In this document: one piece after another, positions 32,575 through 41,252 of the stretch
How the letters are laid out: each line of letters begins with the position of its first letter
Numbering within the stretch: the first letter of the stretch is position 1
From: Eubacterium sp.
Lineage (GTDB): Bacteria > Bacillota > Clostridia > Lachnospirales > Lachnospiraceae
Length of the DNA stretch: 55,209 nucleotides
Direction: 5' to 3'
NCBI GenBank assembly: GCA_003486385.1
Contig: DNFT01000124.1
Coordinates: forward strand, 1-55,209
Position numbers and translations under genes: made by a program
Notes under the pieces: model-generated
Told to the model about the DNA's origin: nothing
What the model saw: the letters and a program-made list of their open reading frames with translations, nothing else
Databases searched by the model: none

Positions 32575-34767
32575 ATGCACACAAAAAATAAGAATATTGT
32601 AATATTATACTCTATTATAATTGCCTCGCTCATAGCAACGCTTACCAGCTGTCGGAACGGCAGTAATGTTGAACCTCAAATTGAAGATAATGAAAGTGCC
32701 ACCGTGTATGTGCCGGAATTTTCTAAGCAGGAATATGAGATAGACAGTAGTCTTGATTTTCTGGTTGATATGTTTGTGGCAGGAGATACAACGTATTGTA
32801 TATCAAGGGAACATACTTTTAATTCCGGAACAAAAGATACTCTTATGATTTTTGACAGTGCAACAGGGGAGAGCAGTGACAAGGAGCTTGGTGCTCCGGG
32901 AAAATATTTTGAGTATAGTGAGGGCTTTGTAAGGTTTTGTAATAATGTATTATATCTGTATGATAAGAATTTTTCTGATGTAAAAGAAATTAATCTGCAG
33001 GGGTTATATAACAGATGTAAAGATGATGGAATAAGCCTGTCATGTGATGATATTGAAATAGATGACGAAGGGCGTATAGGCATAATAAGCGGACAGTCGA
33101 TAATATTTGCGGATAGTAATGGAGAGCTGCTCTGTGTGATAGAACAGCAGGACAATATCAGGACTTTTGCCAAACTGGCGGTTACGAAGGCGCAGGGCTG
33201 GTATGTGATATGCAATAATACTAAATATAATATTGATATATGGAGTATAGATATTGGACAGTCGGGGCTGGGAGTGCGTCTTGACAATGCTCCGGACATA
33301 TATGACGGTCAAGTGTATTTCGTGGGTCAGAACCAGGCGGAGGAGAATAGTCTGTACATAGTGTCAGGTAATTATATATATAAATATGATGTGGCACTGT
33401 TAAGCTGCGAAGAAGTAGTCTGTTTAAGGGACTATGGAGTGGAAATTGATAATGGCAGTGGAGTTTCGATAATAAATGAGGATAGAATAAGAATAGCGAA
33501 TAGAAAAACGAATACCAATGGTCAGACAGACAATAGGGTAAATATTGAGTATGCAGATATAAGGAAAATACCGATAGATGAGGTGAAAACAAGAAAAGAA
33601 CTGGTCATGGCAACATTTTCCGAGGCTTCTGTTTATCGTGAACAGATAATGGATTTTAACAGGTATAATAAGGATTATTATGTAACCGTAAAGGAATATT
33701 ATAACCGGGATGATTATGATACAGCCATGCAGAGCTTCTACAATGATTTGATTACAGGAAACGGTGCAGATATTTTCTGGATATCGGATAGTGATATAGA
33801 TATCGAAAATCTGGCAGATAAAAATGTAGTAGTGGATATGTATGAGTTCATGGATGGCGATGAAGAATTAGGGAGAAATGAATTTATACCCAATGTACTG
33901 GCGGCTATGGAGTATGATGGGAAGTTGTATGCATTAAGTCCGGATTTTTCGTTGAGTACGATGGTTGGAAAGGCATCGCTTCTTGATATGTATGAACAGT
34001 GGAATTACAGTTCAATAAAAAAGCTGTTTGAAGAACATCCATGTGAACGTCCATTTTTCAGATATTCACAACAGCGTGTGCTGGAGACATTGTTATATCA
34101 TTCGTTGCCACTGTTTTATGATAATAAAAAAGGGGAAAGTTATTTTGGTTCGCAGGAATTTGCGGATATGCTTGTTGTTGTTGCCGATGTGCCGGAAGAG
34201 AATGATTATGACAGGTCTTTGCCGGAATTATTAGAAAATAATGAGACACTTTTATTCTGTACCAGTATTAATAATTGCGACACGATAAAAACTTTAGATA
34301 CCTATTTTGGAGGCGACATAAGGTATGCAGGGTATCCGGATGGCAGTGGAGCACCGGCAGAAATCAGGACATATTATAAGATGGCGATAAGCAGTCAGTC
34401 GGATAACAAGGCTGGAGCCTGGCAGTTTGTTAAGAGCTATTTCAGCGAGGATAGCCAAAAAAATACAAGCAGATTTCCGGTTATTCAGAAATATTTTGAT
34501 GACATAATTAATAATGATATGGCTGGAGCCGGCACCGCCTCAGGCATGCTTATGGACGGAGTAACGGTTGAGTTGAAACCAATGACAGACCAACAGGCAC
34601 TTTTGCTGCGCGAGCTTGTGGATAAGGCAGGACATAATGTAAGGTATGATGTAAATATATATGATATCGTCACTGAGGATGCGCAGGGATTTTTAAGTGG
34701 CAGTAAAAATATCGCGGAAGTCCAGCAGATTATCAATGACAGAGTAATGCTTTATCTTGGGGAGTAG
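32575..34767 (+). CDS. Lipoprotein B2, solute-binding-like, 730 aa
   Basis: The lipoprotein signal ends in ATLTSC (Cys26). As in B1, an acidic linker and a propeller-like strand-rich region (about residues 45-335) precede a solute-binding-like domain with NDLITGNGADIFWISDSDID, AAMEYDGKLYALSPDF and a late Ala-Trp-Gln-Phe-Val-Lys-Ser helix; the C-terminus IINDRVMLYLGE corresponds to B1's IIQDRVQLYLDE. It is a distant paralogue of B1. No exporter follows it here; the ileS leader does. Role as in B1: extracellular ligand capture is a guess. Confidence 0.82.
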   Translation: MHTKNKNIVILYSIIIASLIATLTSCRNGSNVEPQIEDNESATVYVPEFSKQEYEIDSSLDFLVDMFVAGDTTYCISREHTFNSGTKDTLMIFDSATGESSDKELGAPGKYFEYSEGFVRFCNNVLYLYDKNFSDVKEINLQGLYNRCKDDGISLSCDDIEIDDEGRIGIISGQSIIFADSNGELLCVIEQQDNIRTFAKLAVTKAQGWYVICNNTKYNIDIWSIDIGQSGLGVRLDNAPDIYDGQVYFVGQNQAEENSLYIVSGNYIYKYDVALLSCEEVVCLRDYGVEIDNGSGVSIINEDRIRIANRKTNTNGQTDNRVNIEYADIRKIPIDEVKTRKELVMATFSEASVYREQIMDFNRYNKDYYVTVKEYYNRDDYDTAMQSFYNDLITGNGADIFWISDSDIDIENLADKNVVVDMYEFMDGDEELGRNEFIPNVLAAMEYDGKLYALSPDFSLSTMVGKASLLDMYEQWNYSSIKKLFEEHPCERPFFRYSQQRVLETLLYHSLPLFYDNKKGESYFGSQEFADMLVVVADVPEENDYDRSLPELLENNETLLFCTSINNCDTIKTLDTYFGGDIRYAGYPDGSGAPAEIRTYYKMAISSQSDNKAGAWQFVKSYFSEDSQKNTSRFPVIQKYFDDIINNDMAGAGTASGMLMDGVTVELKPMTDQQALLLRELVDKAGHNVRYDVNIYDIVTEDAQGFLSGSKNIAEVQQIINDRVMLYLGE

Positions 34768-34834
34768 CCTTTTGAAGGTTGGCTCTGAAAAGTAACTGTG
34801 AAATTGGTAAGTTACACTATGTTGAAAAAAATGC

Positions 34835-35110
34835 TTGCAATTTTAAATAACCTATACTAGAATATTCACAGATTTAAAGACAATGACGGAGACAGTAGAT
34901 ATCATCTGAAAGTCACAGAGAGCCGCAGGTGCTGGGATTGCGGTACGAGTAAGGCGATGTTGAATATCACTCCACAGTCGCTGTACGAAAGCGTTTGCGA
35001 GTAGATACAGACGTATTCCATACGTTACATGGAACGCATATGATGGTATGTCGGTGAATATGATGAGTATTTTATGACCTCTGCCATGAGAATGTGCAGA
35101 GGTTTTATTT
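34835..35110 (+). promoter_or_regulatory. ileS promoter and T-box leader
   Basis: TTGCAA, 17 nt, TAGAAT (34835-34863) starts a leader with T-box features: GACGGAGACAGTAGATAT, then GCCGCAGG.., then GATGTTGAATATCACTCC, in which AUC lies in the specifier-loop position (Ile). A CCAT/ATGG hairpin fits stem III, and the intrinsic terminator CCTCTGC/GCAGAGG with T-run (35078-35106) lies just before ileS. A canonical TGGTACCGCG T-box is not visible; TGGTATGTCGG (35044-35054) is the nearest match and would still pair with tRNA-Ile ACCA. Confidence 0.75.
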
Positions 35111-35132
35111 TGTGAAAATGGAGGAATTAAAG

Positions 35133-38100
35133 ATGTACGATAAGGTATCGGCAAATCGTAACGTCGTCGAGAGCGAGAAGGCTGTCGAGAAGTTCTGGAA
35201 GGACAATGACGTATTTAAGAAGAGCATGGAAATCAGGGAGGGCTGCCCGACATATATGTTCTATGATGGCCCACCTACCGCAAATGGTAAGCCACATATC
35301 GGACATGTGCTCACAAGAGTTATCAAGGATATGATTCCAAGATACAGAACAATGAAGGGCTATCTTGTACCGCGTAAGGCAGGCTGGGATACCCACGGAC
35401 TTCCTGTGGAGCTTGAGGTTGAGAAGATGCTTGGGCTTGACGGCAAGGAGCAGATTGAGGAATATGGTCTTGAGCCGTTCATCAAGCACTGTAAGGAGAG
35501 CGTATGGAAGTATAAGGGAATGTGGGAGGATTTCTCCGCGACAGTAGGCTTCTGGGCTGATATGGATAACCCTTACGTTACTTACCATAATGATTTTATT
35601 GAGTCCGAATGGTGGGCTCTTAAGCAGATTTGGGACAAGGGGCTCTTATACAAGGGCTTTAAGATTGTTCCTTACTGTCCAAGATGCGGAACACCTCTCT
35701 CATCACACGAGGTTGCACAGGGCTATAAGTCTGTTAAGGAGCGTTCTGCAATCGTGCGCTTCAAGGTTAAGGGTGAGGACGCATACTTCCTTGCATGGAC
35801 AACAACCCCTTGGACACTTCCTTCTAACGTGGCTCTCTGTGTAAATCCTGATGAGATATACTGCAAGGTAAAGGCTGCCGACGGCTACACCTACTATATG
35901 GCAGAGGCACTTCTTGACAAGGTGCTTGGCGGACTTGCAAAGGCTGAGGACAAGGAGGCAGGTACACCTGCTGTTACGGCTTATGAGGTTCTTGAAAAGT
36001 ATAAGGGAAGTGACCTTGAGTACAAGGAGTATGAGCCGCTCTTTGCATGTGCGGGAGAGGCTGCTGCAAAGCAGAACAAGAAGGGACATTTCGTTACATG
36101 TGATGGATATGTAACAATGTCAGATGGTACAGGTATCGTTCACATTGCACCTGCATTTGGTGAGGACGATGCCAAGGTCGGACGTAAGTATGACCTTCCG
36201 TTCGTACAGTTCGTAGACGGAAAGGGTGAACTCACAAAGGAGACACCGTATGCCGGATTGTTTGTCAAGAAGGCAGACCCATTGGTATTAAAGGACTTAG
36301 AGGCAGAGGGCAAGCTCTTTGACGCACCTAAGTTCGAGCATGATTATCCTTTCTGCTGGAGATGTGATACACCGCTTATCTACTATGCTAGAGAGAGCTG
36401 GTTCATCAAGATGACAGCCGTTAAGGATGACCTTATCGCTAACAACAAGACAATCAACTGGATACCTGAGACAATCGGTACGGGACGTTTCGGTGCATGG
36501 CTTGAGAATGTTCAGGACTGGGGTATCAGCCGTAACCGTTACTGGGGTACTCCGCTCAATATCTGGCAGTGTGAGTGCGGACACATGCACTCTATCGGAA
36601 GCATCGAGGAGTTAAAGAGCATGTCCGACAACTGTCCGGATGACATTGAGCTTCACCGCCCATACATTGACGCTGTCACTATCAAGTGTCCTAAGTGCGG
36701 AAAGCAGATGAAGAGAGTTCCTGAGGTTATCGACTGCTGGTTCGATTCAGGTTCAATGCCATTTGCACAGCACCACTATCCGTTTGAGAATAAGGATTTA
36801 TTTGAGAAGCAGTTCCCGGCAGACTTTATCTCCGAGGCTGTAGACCAGACGAGAGGCTGGTTCTACTCACTGCTTGCTATTTCTACACTTTTATTTAACA
36901 AGGCACCATATAAGAATGTTATCGTTCTTGGACACGTCCAGGATGCCGAGGGTAAGAAGATGAGTAAGTCAAAGGGCAACGCTGTTGACCCATTTGATGC
37001 ACTTTCACAGCACGGAGCAGATGCCATCAGATGGTATTTCTATGAGAACTCAGCTCCATGGCTTCCTAATCGTTTCCACGATAAGGCGGTTACGGAGGGA
37101 CAGAGAAAGTTCCTTGGAACACTCTGGAACACATACTCCTTCTTCGTGCTCTACGCTAATATTGACAACTTCAATGCAAATGATTATAAGCTTGAGTATG
37201 ATAAGCTTCCTGTAATGGACAAGTGGATTTTATCCAAGCTCCAGACAGTTGTAAAGACTGTGGATGACAATCTTGCAAACTACAAGATTACAGAGACAGC
37301 CAAGGTACTTGAGGACTTTATAGACGAGCTTTCCAACTGGTATGTAAGACGCTGCCGTGAGCGTTTCTGGGCTAAAGGCATGGAGCAGGATAAGATTAAC
37401 GCTTACATGACACTCTACACAACGCTTGTCACCTTCTGCAAGGCAGCAGCTCCTATGATACCATTTATGACAGAGGAGATTTATCAGAATCTTGTTGCAA
37501 AGCAGGATAAGAACGCTCCTGAGAGTATTCACCTTTGCAGCTTCCCTGTTGCAAACGAGGCTTGGATTGACAAGGATCTTGAGGCGAGCATGGAGGATGT
37601 CCTCTCAGCGGTTGTTATCGGTAGAGCATGCAGAAATGCAGCCAACATCAAGAATCGTCAGCCAATCGGAAAGATGTATATTAAGGCTCCTTGGACACTT
37701 TCAGAGTTCTTTGTTGAGATTATCGAGGATGAGTTAAATGTTAAGAGTGTAGAGTTCACGGATGATGTAAGAGCATACAGCTCCTACAGCTTCAAGCCGC
37801 AGCTCAAGACTGTAGGTCCTAAGTATGGCAAGCTTCTTGGAAAGATTCAGGGTGCATTAAAGAGCATCGACGGCAACGCAGCGATGGATACACTCAATGA
37901 GAAGGGTGCTCTTGAGTTTGACTTTGATGGTCAGAAGGTAGAGCTTACCAAGGATGACCTCCTTATCGAGATAGCACAGACAGAGGGCTATGTATCAGAC
38001 TCATGGAGCGGTGTCACGGTAGTGCTTGACACTAACCTCACACCTGAACTTATTGAGGAAGGCTTCCTCCGTGAGATTGTGAGCAAGATTCAGACCATGA

Positions 38101-38306
38101 GAAAGGAAGCAGGCTTCGAGGTAATGGATACAATCACAATCTACGCAGACGGAAGCGACAAGATTAAGGCACTTCTCGATGCCAAGGCGGACCAGATTAC
38201 CACCGAAATTCTTGCAACCAAGGTTGTGATAGGTGAGCTTGACGGTTATACCAAGGAATGGGATATCAACGGCGAGCAGGTGACACTGGGAGTTAAGAAA
38301 AATTAA
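35133..38306 (+). CDS. ileS: Isoleucyl-tRNA synthetase, large (type 2-like) form
   Basis: It charges tRNA-Ile. The 1057-aa protein has HIGH in TANGKPHIGHVLTR, the editing domain with PWTLPSNVAL, and KMSKS in GKKMSKSKGNAVDP. Cysteine pairs CPRCGTPLSSHEV, CECGHMHS and CPKCGKQM look like zinc sites. The PTANGKPHIGHV wording and KMSKSKGN (rather than KMSKSLGN) place it with the IleS2/eukaryote-like branch common in Clostridia. ATG 35133 is chosen because GGAGGAA sits 6 nt upstream; an earlier in-frame ATG lies inside the terminator. Expression is probably controlled by uncharged tRNA-Ile through the leader. Confidence 0.96.
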   Translation: MYDKVSANRNVVESEKAVEKFWKDNDVFKKSMEIREGCPTYMFYDGPPTANGKPHIGHVLTRVIKDMIPRYRTMKGYLVPRKAGWDTHGLPVELEVEKMLGLDGKEQIEEYGLEPFIKHCKESVWKYKGMWEDFSATVGFWADMDNPYVTYHNDFIESEWWALKQIWDKGLLYKGFKIVPYCPRCGTPLSSHEVAQGYKSVKERSAIVRFKVKGEDAYFLAWTTTPWTLPSNVALCVNPDEIYCKVKAADGYTYYMAEALLDKVLGGLAKAEDKEAGTPAVTAYEVLEKYKGSDLEYKEYEPLFACAGEAAAKQNKKGHFVTCDGYVTMSDGTGIVHIAPAFGEDDAKVGRKYDLPFVQFVDGKGELTKETPYAGLFVKKADPLVLKDLEAEGKLFDAPKFEHDYPFCWRCDTPLIYYARESWFIKMTAVKDDLIANNKTINWIPETIGTGRFGAWLENVQDWGISRNRYWGTPLNIWQCECGHMHSIGSIEELKSMSDNCPDDIELHRPYIDAVTIKCPKCGKQMKRVPEVIDCWFDSGSMPFAQHHYPFENKDLFEKQFPADFISEAVDQTRGWFYSLLAISTLLFNKAPYKNVIVLGHVQDAEGKKMSKSKGNAVDPFDALSQHGADAIRWYFYENSAPWLPNRFHDKAVTEGQRKFLGTLWNTYSFFVLYANIDNFNANDYKLEYDKLPVMDKWILSKLQTVVKTVDDNLANYKITETAKVLEDFIDELSNWYVRRCRERFWAKGMEQDKINAYMTLYTTLVTFCKAAAPMIPFMTEEIYQNLVAKQDKNAPESIHLCSFPVANEAWIDKDLEASMEDVLSAVVIGRACRNAANIKNRQPIGKMYIKAPWTLSEFFVEIIEDELNVKSVEFTDDVRAYSSYSFKPQLKTVGPKYGKLLGKIQGALKSIDGNAAMDTLNEKGALEFDFDGQKVELTKDDLLIEIAQTEGYVSDSWSGVTVVLDTNLTPELIEEGFLREIVSKIQTMRKEAGFEVMDTITIYADGSDKIKALLDAKADQITTEILATKVVIGELDGYTKEWDINGEQVTLGVKKN

Positions 38307-38356
38307 GACTAAGTCCTGAGGCTTCGTGAAAGCAGCCATCATATAATACGGACGTG

Positions 38357-38394
38357 AAAAACGCAGTTCCCGTTTTTTGGGGACTGCGTTTTTT
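38357..38394 (+). terminator. Terminator after ileS
   Basis: AAAAACGCAGTTCCC pairs with GGGGACTGCGTTTTTT across a T-rich loop. A-rich and T-rich flanks allow use from both strands, so it may also end the pyrI operon. Confidence 0.85.
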
Positions 38395-38456
38395 ATATAA
38401 TGGGGAAATTGTTGAAATTCCCTACTACAAACGGTTGAATGTTTATCCTTTGACAA

Positions 38457-38882
38457 TTATTGCCTTGTGATTATCTCCTGATTGCAGTAGATGCATCTGT
38501 ATTTCTTTGACGAGGACATTCTGAATATGTGCTCACAGTTTGCCTCGAGATTGGTGATGCAGCGCGGGTTTTTGCACCTGATGACATTCCGCAGTTCTAT
38601 CGGCGGGACGGGGTGAAGCTTCTGTACGATCTTGCCGTCTTTTATATAGATGAGTGTAATTTTGTCATCGAGATAGCCGAGAACATCAAGCTGTGGCAGC
38701 GTGTCCGAGCCCTCAATTTTTATTAAATCCTTTTTACCGTATTTTTCACTTTTCACATATTGGAGAAGTGCAATGGAACGGCTGATGTTTTCAAGATGGA
38801 GAAACTTGTATATTTCAAGACCTTTTCCTGCAGTAATATGGTCGATTACTATTCCGTTCTGAATGGACTCCACATTTAACAT
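38457..38882 (-). CDS. pyrI: Aspartate carbamoyltransferase regulatory chain
   Basis: The 141-aa protein binds nucleotide effectors and transmits them to PyrB. The N-terminal allosteric domain (IQNGIVIDHITAGKG) and C-terminal zinc domain are visible, with cysteines in CKNPRC and CIYC as ligands. It overlaps pyrB by 7 nt, so the two chains are translationally coupled, in line with their fixed stoichiometry in the holoenzyme. Confidence 0.95.
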   Translation of the reverse strand: MLNVESIQNGIVIDHITAGKGLEIYKFLHLENISRSIALLQYVKSEKYGKKDLIKIEGSDTLPQLDVLGYLDDKITLIYIKDGKIVQKLHPVPPIELRNVIRCKNPRCITNLEANCEHIFRMSSSKKYRCIYCNQEIITRQ

Positions 38883-39829
38883 GATAAAACCTCCTCTCCT
38901 GTTACCGGGTCGGGAATGTCGAGCAGTGCCATGATAAGCGCCATTCTGACATAGACACCATTCTGCACCTGCTGGAAGTAAGCTGCGCGCTTGTCAGAAT
39001 CGACATCAAGTGATATCTCATCTACTCTCGGAAGCGGGTGAAGCACGGGCATGTCTGCCGGCGCAAGCTCAAGCTTTTCCTTGGTGAGCATGTATGTTCC
39101 TTTTAGGCGGACATAGTCCTCCTCGTTGAAAAAACGTTCCTTCTGTACGCGCGTCATATACAGGACATCGAGCTTGGGAAGAGTGTCCTCAAGGTCATCA
39201 ACCTCGTGATAGGGAACCTTTGCCGGCTTCAATGTGTCCTCAATCAGGTATTCGGGCACGCAAAGTTCGCTTGGGGAGATAAAATAAAACTGATTGTCCG
39301 GGTATCTGACGAGGCTGTTCACGAGCGAGTGAACGGTGCGTCCGAACTTTAAATCGCCGCAGAAGCCTACGGTGAGATGATCCAGGCGCCCTTTGCGCTG
39401 GCGTATCGTCATCATGTCGATAAGTGTCTGTGTAGGGTGATTGTGACCGCCGTCGCCCGCATTTATAATAGGTACGCCAGAGTATACCGAGGCGCGAAGA
39501 GGTGCTCCCTCCTTTGGATGGCGCATAGCTATGATATCGGCGTAGCAGCTTACTACGCGCGCAGTGTCAGCGACGGTTTCGCCCTTGGTGGCGCTGGACT
39601 GCTCGGCTCCGGCGAAGCCCAAGGTCTGACCGCCGAGGTTTAACATGGCTGCCTCGAAGGAGAGGCGTGTTCTCGTACTCGGCTCGTAGAAGAGTGTTGC
39701 TAGCTTCTTTCCGTCAGCGACGTGTGAATATGCTGATGGATTTGCTGAAATTCGGTCAGCAAGGTTCAATATTTTCAGAGTTTCTTCAAGTGTAAAATCC
39801 AGTGGATCAATCAAGTGTCTCATAGCCAT
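38876..39829 (-). CDS. pyrB: Aspartate carbamoyltransferase catalytic chain
   Basis: It makes carbamoyl-aspartate, the committed step of pyrimidine synthesis. STRTRLSFEAAM binds carbamoyl phosphate; HPTQTLIDM and HPLPRVDEI complete the active site. The length of 317 aa is slightly above usual. The start overlaps the end of purA by 10 nt, tying a pyrimidine gene to a purine gene in one operon. No pyr attenuator is seen before pyrB, since there is no gap. Confidence 0.95.
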   Translation of the reverse strand: MAMRHLIDPLDFTLEETLKILNLADRISANPSAYSHVADGKKLATLFYEPSTRTRLSFEAAMLNLGGQTLGFAGAEQSSATKGETVADTARVVSCYADIIAMRHPKEGAPLRASVYSGVPIINAGDGGHNHPTQTLIDMMTIRQRKGRLDHLTVGFCGDLKFGRTVHSLVNSLVRYPDNQFYFISPSELCVPEYLIEDTLKPAKVPYHEVDDLEDTLPKLDVLYMTRVQKERFFNEEDYVRLKGTYMLTKEKLELAPADMPVLHPLPRVDEISLDVDSDKRAAYFQQVQNGVYVRMALIMALLDIPDPVTGEEVLSC

Positions 39830-41121
39830 TCCCCCTTTAATAAATACTGGTTTCGTTCTGCGCCTACGGAAATAAACTGTATTTCATGTTCAAGCAGTTT
39901 TTCCAGACGGGTTATATATGCCTTTGCCTTGTCGGGAAGGTCGTTATAGTCAGTGCATGCCGATATGTCCTCCTTCCAGCCCGGGAGATATTCAACTATA
40001 GGCTCACATGAGTCCAGATCCTCGAGAGGGTCAAAACAGGTGGTCGTCTCATCGCCATGACGATAGCCTACAATTATCGGTATCACGTCCAGGCTGCTGA
40101 GTACGTCAAGCTTGGTAAGGGCAATCTTGTCGGCTTTCTGACATTTCAGCCCGTAAAGGCTTGCAACGGCATCAAACGGACCGACACGGCGCGGACGGCC
40201 GGTGGCAGCTCCGTACTCACCGCCGGATTTTCTGAGAGCCTCCATCCATGCCTCAGGCATTGCCCTCTCGGCAACAAATGGACCGGCACCGACGCAGGTT
40301 GAGTAGGCCTTCAGTACACCGACAACCTGATTGAGATGTTCACCCGGTATGCCTGCACCTATAGGACCATAGGCAGATATGGTTGATGAACTCGAGGTGT
40401 ATGGGAAGATACCGTAATCGATATCTCTCATTGCGCCGAGCTGGGCTTCTAAGACCACATTTTTTCCGTTTTTGAGAGCGGCTTCAAGGTAGCTGCCTGT
40501 GTCACATATATATGGAGCAAAAAGAGCTGCTTGCTTCTCACACCATGAGAGCAGAGCCGGATAGGACATGCGCTCCTGATGGTAGCAGCCCGACAGCTCA
40601 AGGTTCTTTGAGTCGAGCATCATTTTAAGGCGCGCCTGTATGCGAGGTTCATCGAGGTGGAGCAGGTCACCCATACGGATTGTCTTTTTCCTGTATTTGT
40701 CGCTGTAGGCGTAGGCGATTCCTCGTTTTGTCGAGCCGAAGGCTGCGCCTGTTTTTGCAAGACGGCTTTCCTCAAGCTCGTCCTGTGCGCGGTGCCAAGG
40801 CATGGATATGGTAGCCCTTGAGGAGAGCCTCAGGTTGTCAGGGGTTACGAGCACTCCCTTCTCACGGATTTGTGCAATCTCCTTTGACAGATGCTCCGGG
40901 TCTACCACCATACCATCGCCTAATATACAGATTACCTTGGAATGAAGTATGCCGGAAGGTAGAAGATTGAGAATAAATTTCCCCTGCCCGGTTACGACGG
41001 TGTGTCCGGCGTTGTTGCCGCCTTGGTAGCGGACGACTATATCAGCCTTCTCAGCCAGCAGGTCGATGACCCTGCCTTTTCCTTCGTCGCCCCAGTTTAC
41101 GCCTGTTACTGCTGTCAGCAT
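39820..41121 (-). CDS. purA: Adenylosuccinate synthetase
   Basis: The enzyme couples GTP hydrolysis to joining IMP and aspartate on the way to AMP. NWGDEGKGRVIDLLA is the GTP-binding loop, and GGNNAGHTV the IMP loop. GAGPFVAE and TGRPRRVGPFDAV are conserved later motifs. The 433-aa length is normal. It is the first gene of purA-pyrB-pyrI; both purA and pyrB consume aspartate. AAAGGAGG precedes the start on the minus strand. Confidence 0.95.
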   Translation of the reverse strand: MLTAVTGVNWGDEGKGRVIDLLAEKADIVVRYQGGNNAGHTVVTGQGKFILNLLPSGILHSKVICILGDGMVVDPEHLSKEIAQIREKGVLVTPDNLRLSSRATISMPWHRAQDELEESRLAKTGAAFGSTKRGIAYAYSDKYRKKTIRMGDLLHLDEPRIQARLKMMLDSKNLELSGCYHQERMSYPALLSWCEKQAALFAPYICDTGSYLEAALKNGKNVVLEAQLGAMRDIDYGIFPYTSSSSTISAYGPIGAGIPGEHLNQVVGVLKAYSTCVGAGPFVAERAMPEAWMEALRKSGGEYGAATGRPRRVGPFDAVASLYGLKCQKADKIALTKLDVLSSLDVIPIIVGYRHGDETTTCFDPLEDLDSCEPIVEYLPGWKEDISACTDYNDLPDKAKAYITRLEKLLEHEIQFISVGAERNQYLLKGEWL

Positions 41122-41168
41122 GTTTTGTCCTCCTTTATTGTGCTTCTTTGCATTGTTTTTTTAACCAG

Positions 41169-41202
41169 CGTTCATTATAATGAACGTACAGAGATATGTA
41201 AA
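41169..41202 (-). promoter_or_regulatory. purA promoter with an 18-bp palindrome over the -10
   Basis: On the minus strand TTTACA (41197-41202), 17 nt and TATAAT (41174-41179) form a promoter. The perfect palindrome CGTTCATTATAATGAACG (41169-41186) covers the -10, so a dimeric repressor could block it. A CGAA/TTCG-type PurR box pattern is only partly matched, so the regulator is uncertain. Confidence 0.6.
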
Positions 41203-41252
41203 AAGTATTATTGATATGACAGCAATAATTTTAAATTATCACAGAGGCGAAT

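Noticed and set aside
32676..33299. 207-codon minus-strand frame opposite B2
   Set aside because: Serine- and leucine-rich shadow of the lipoprotein gene, no start context.
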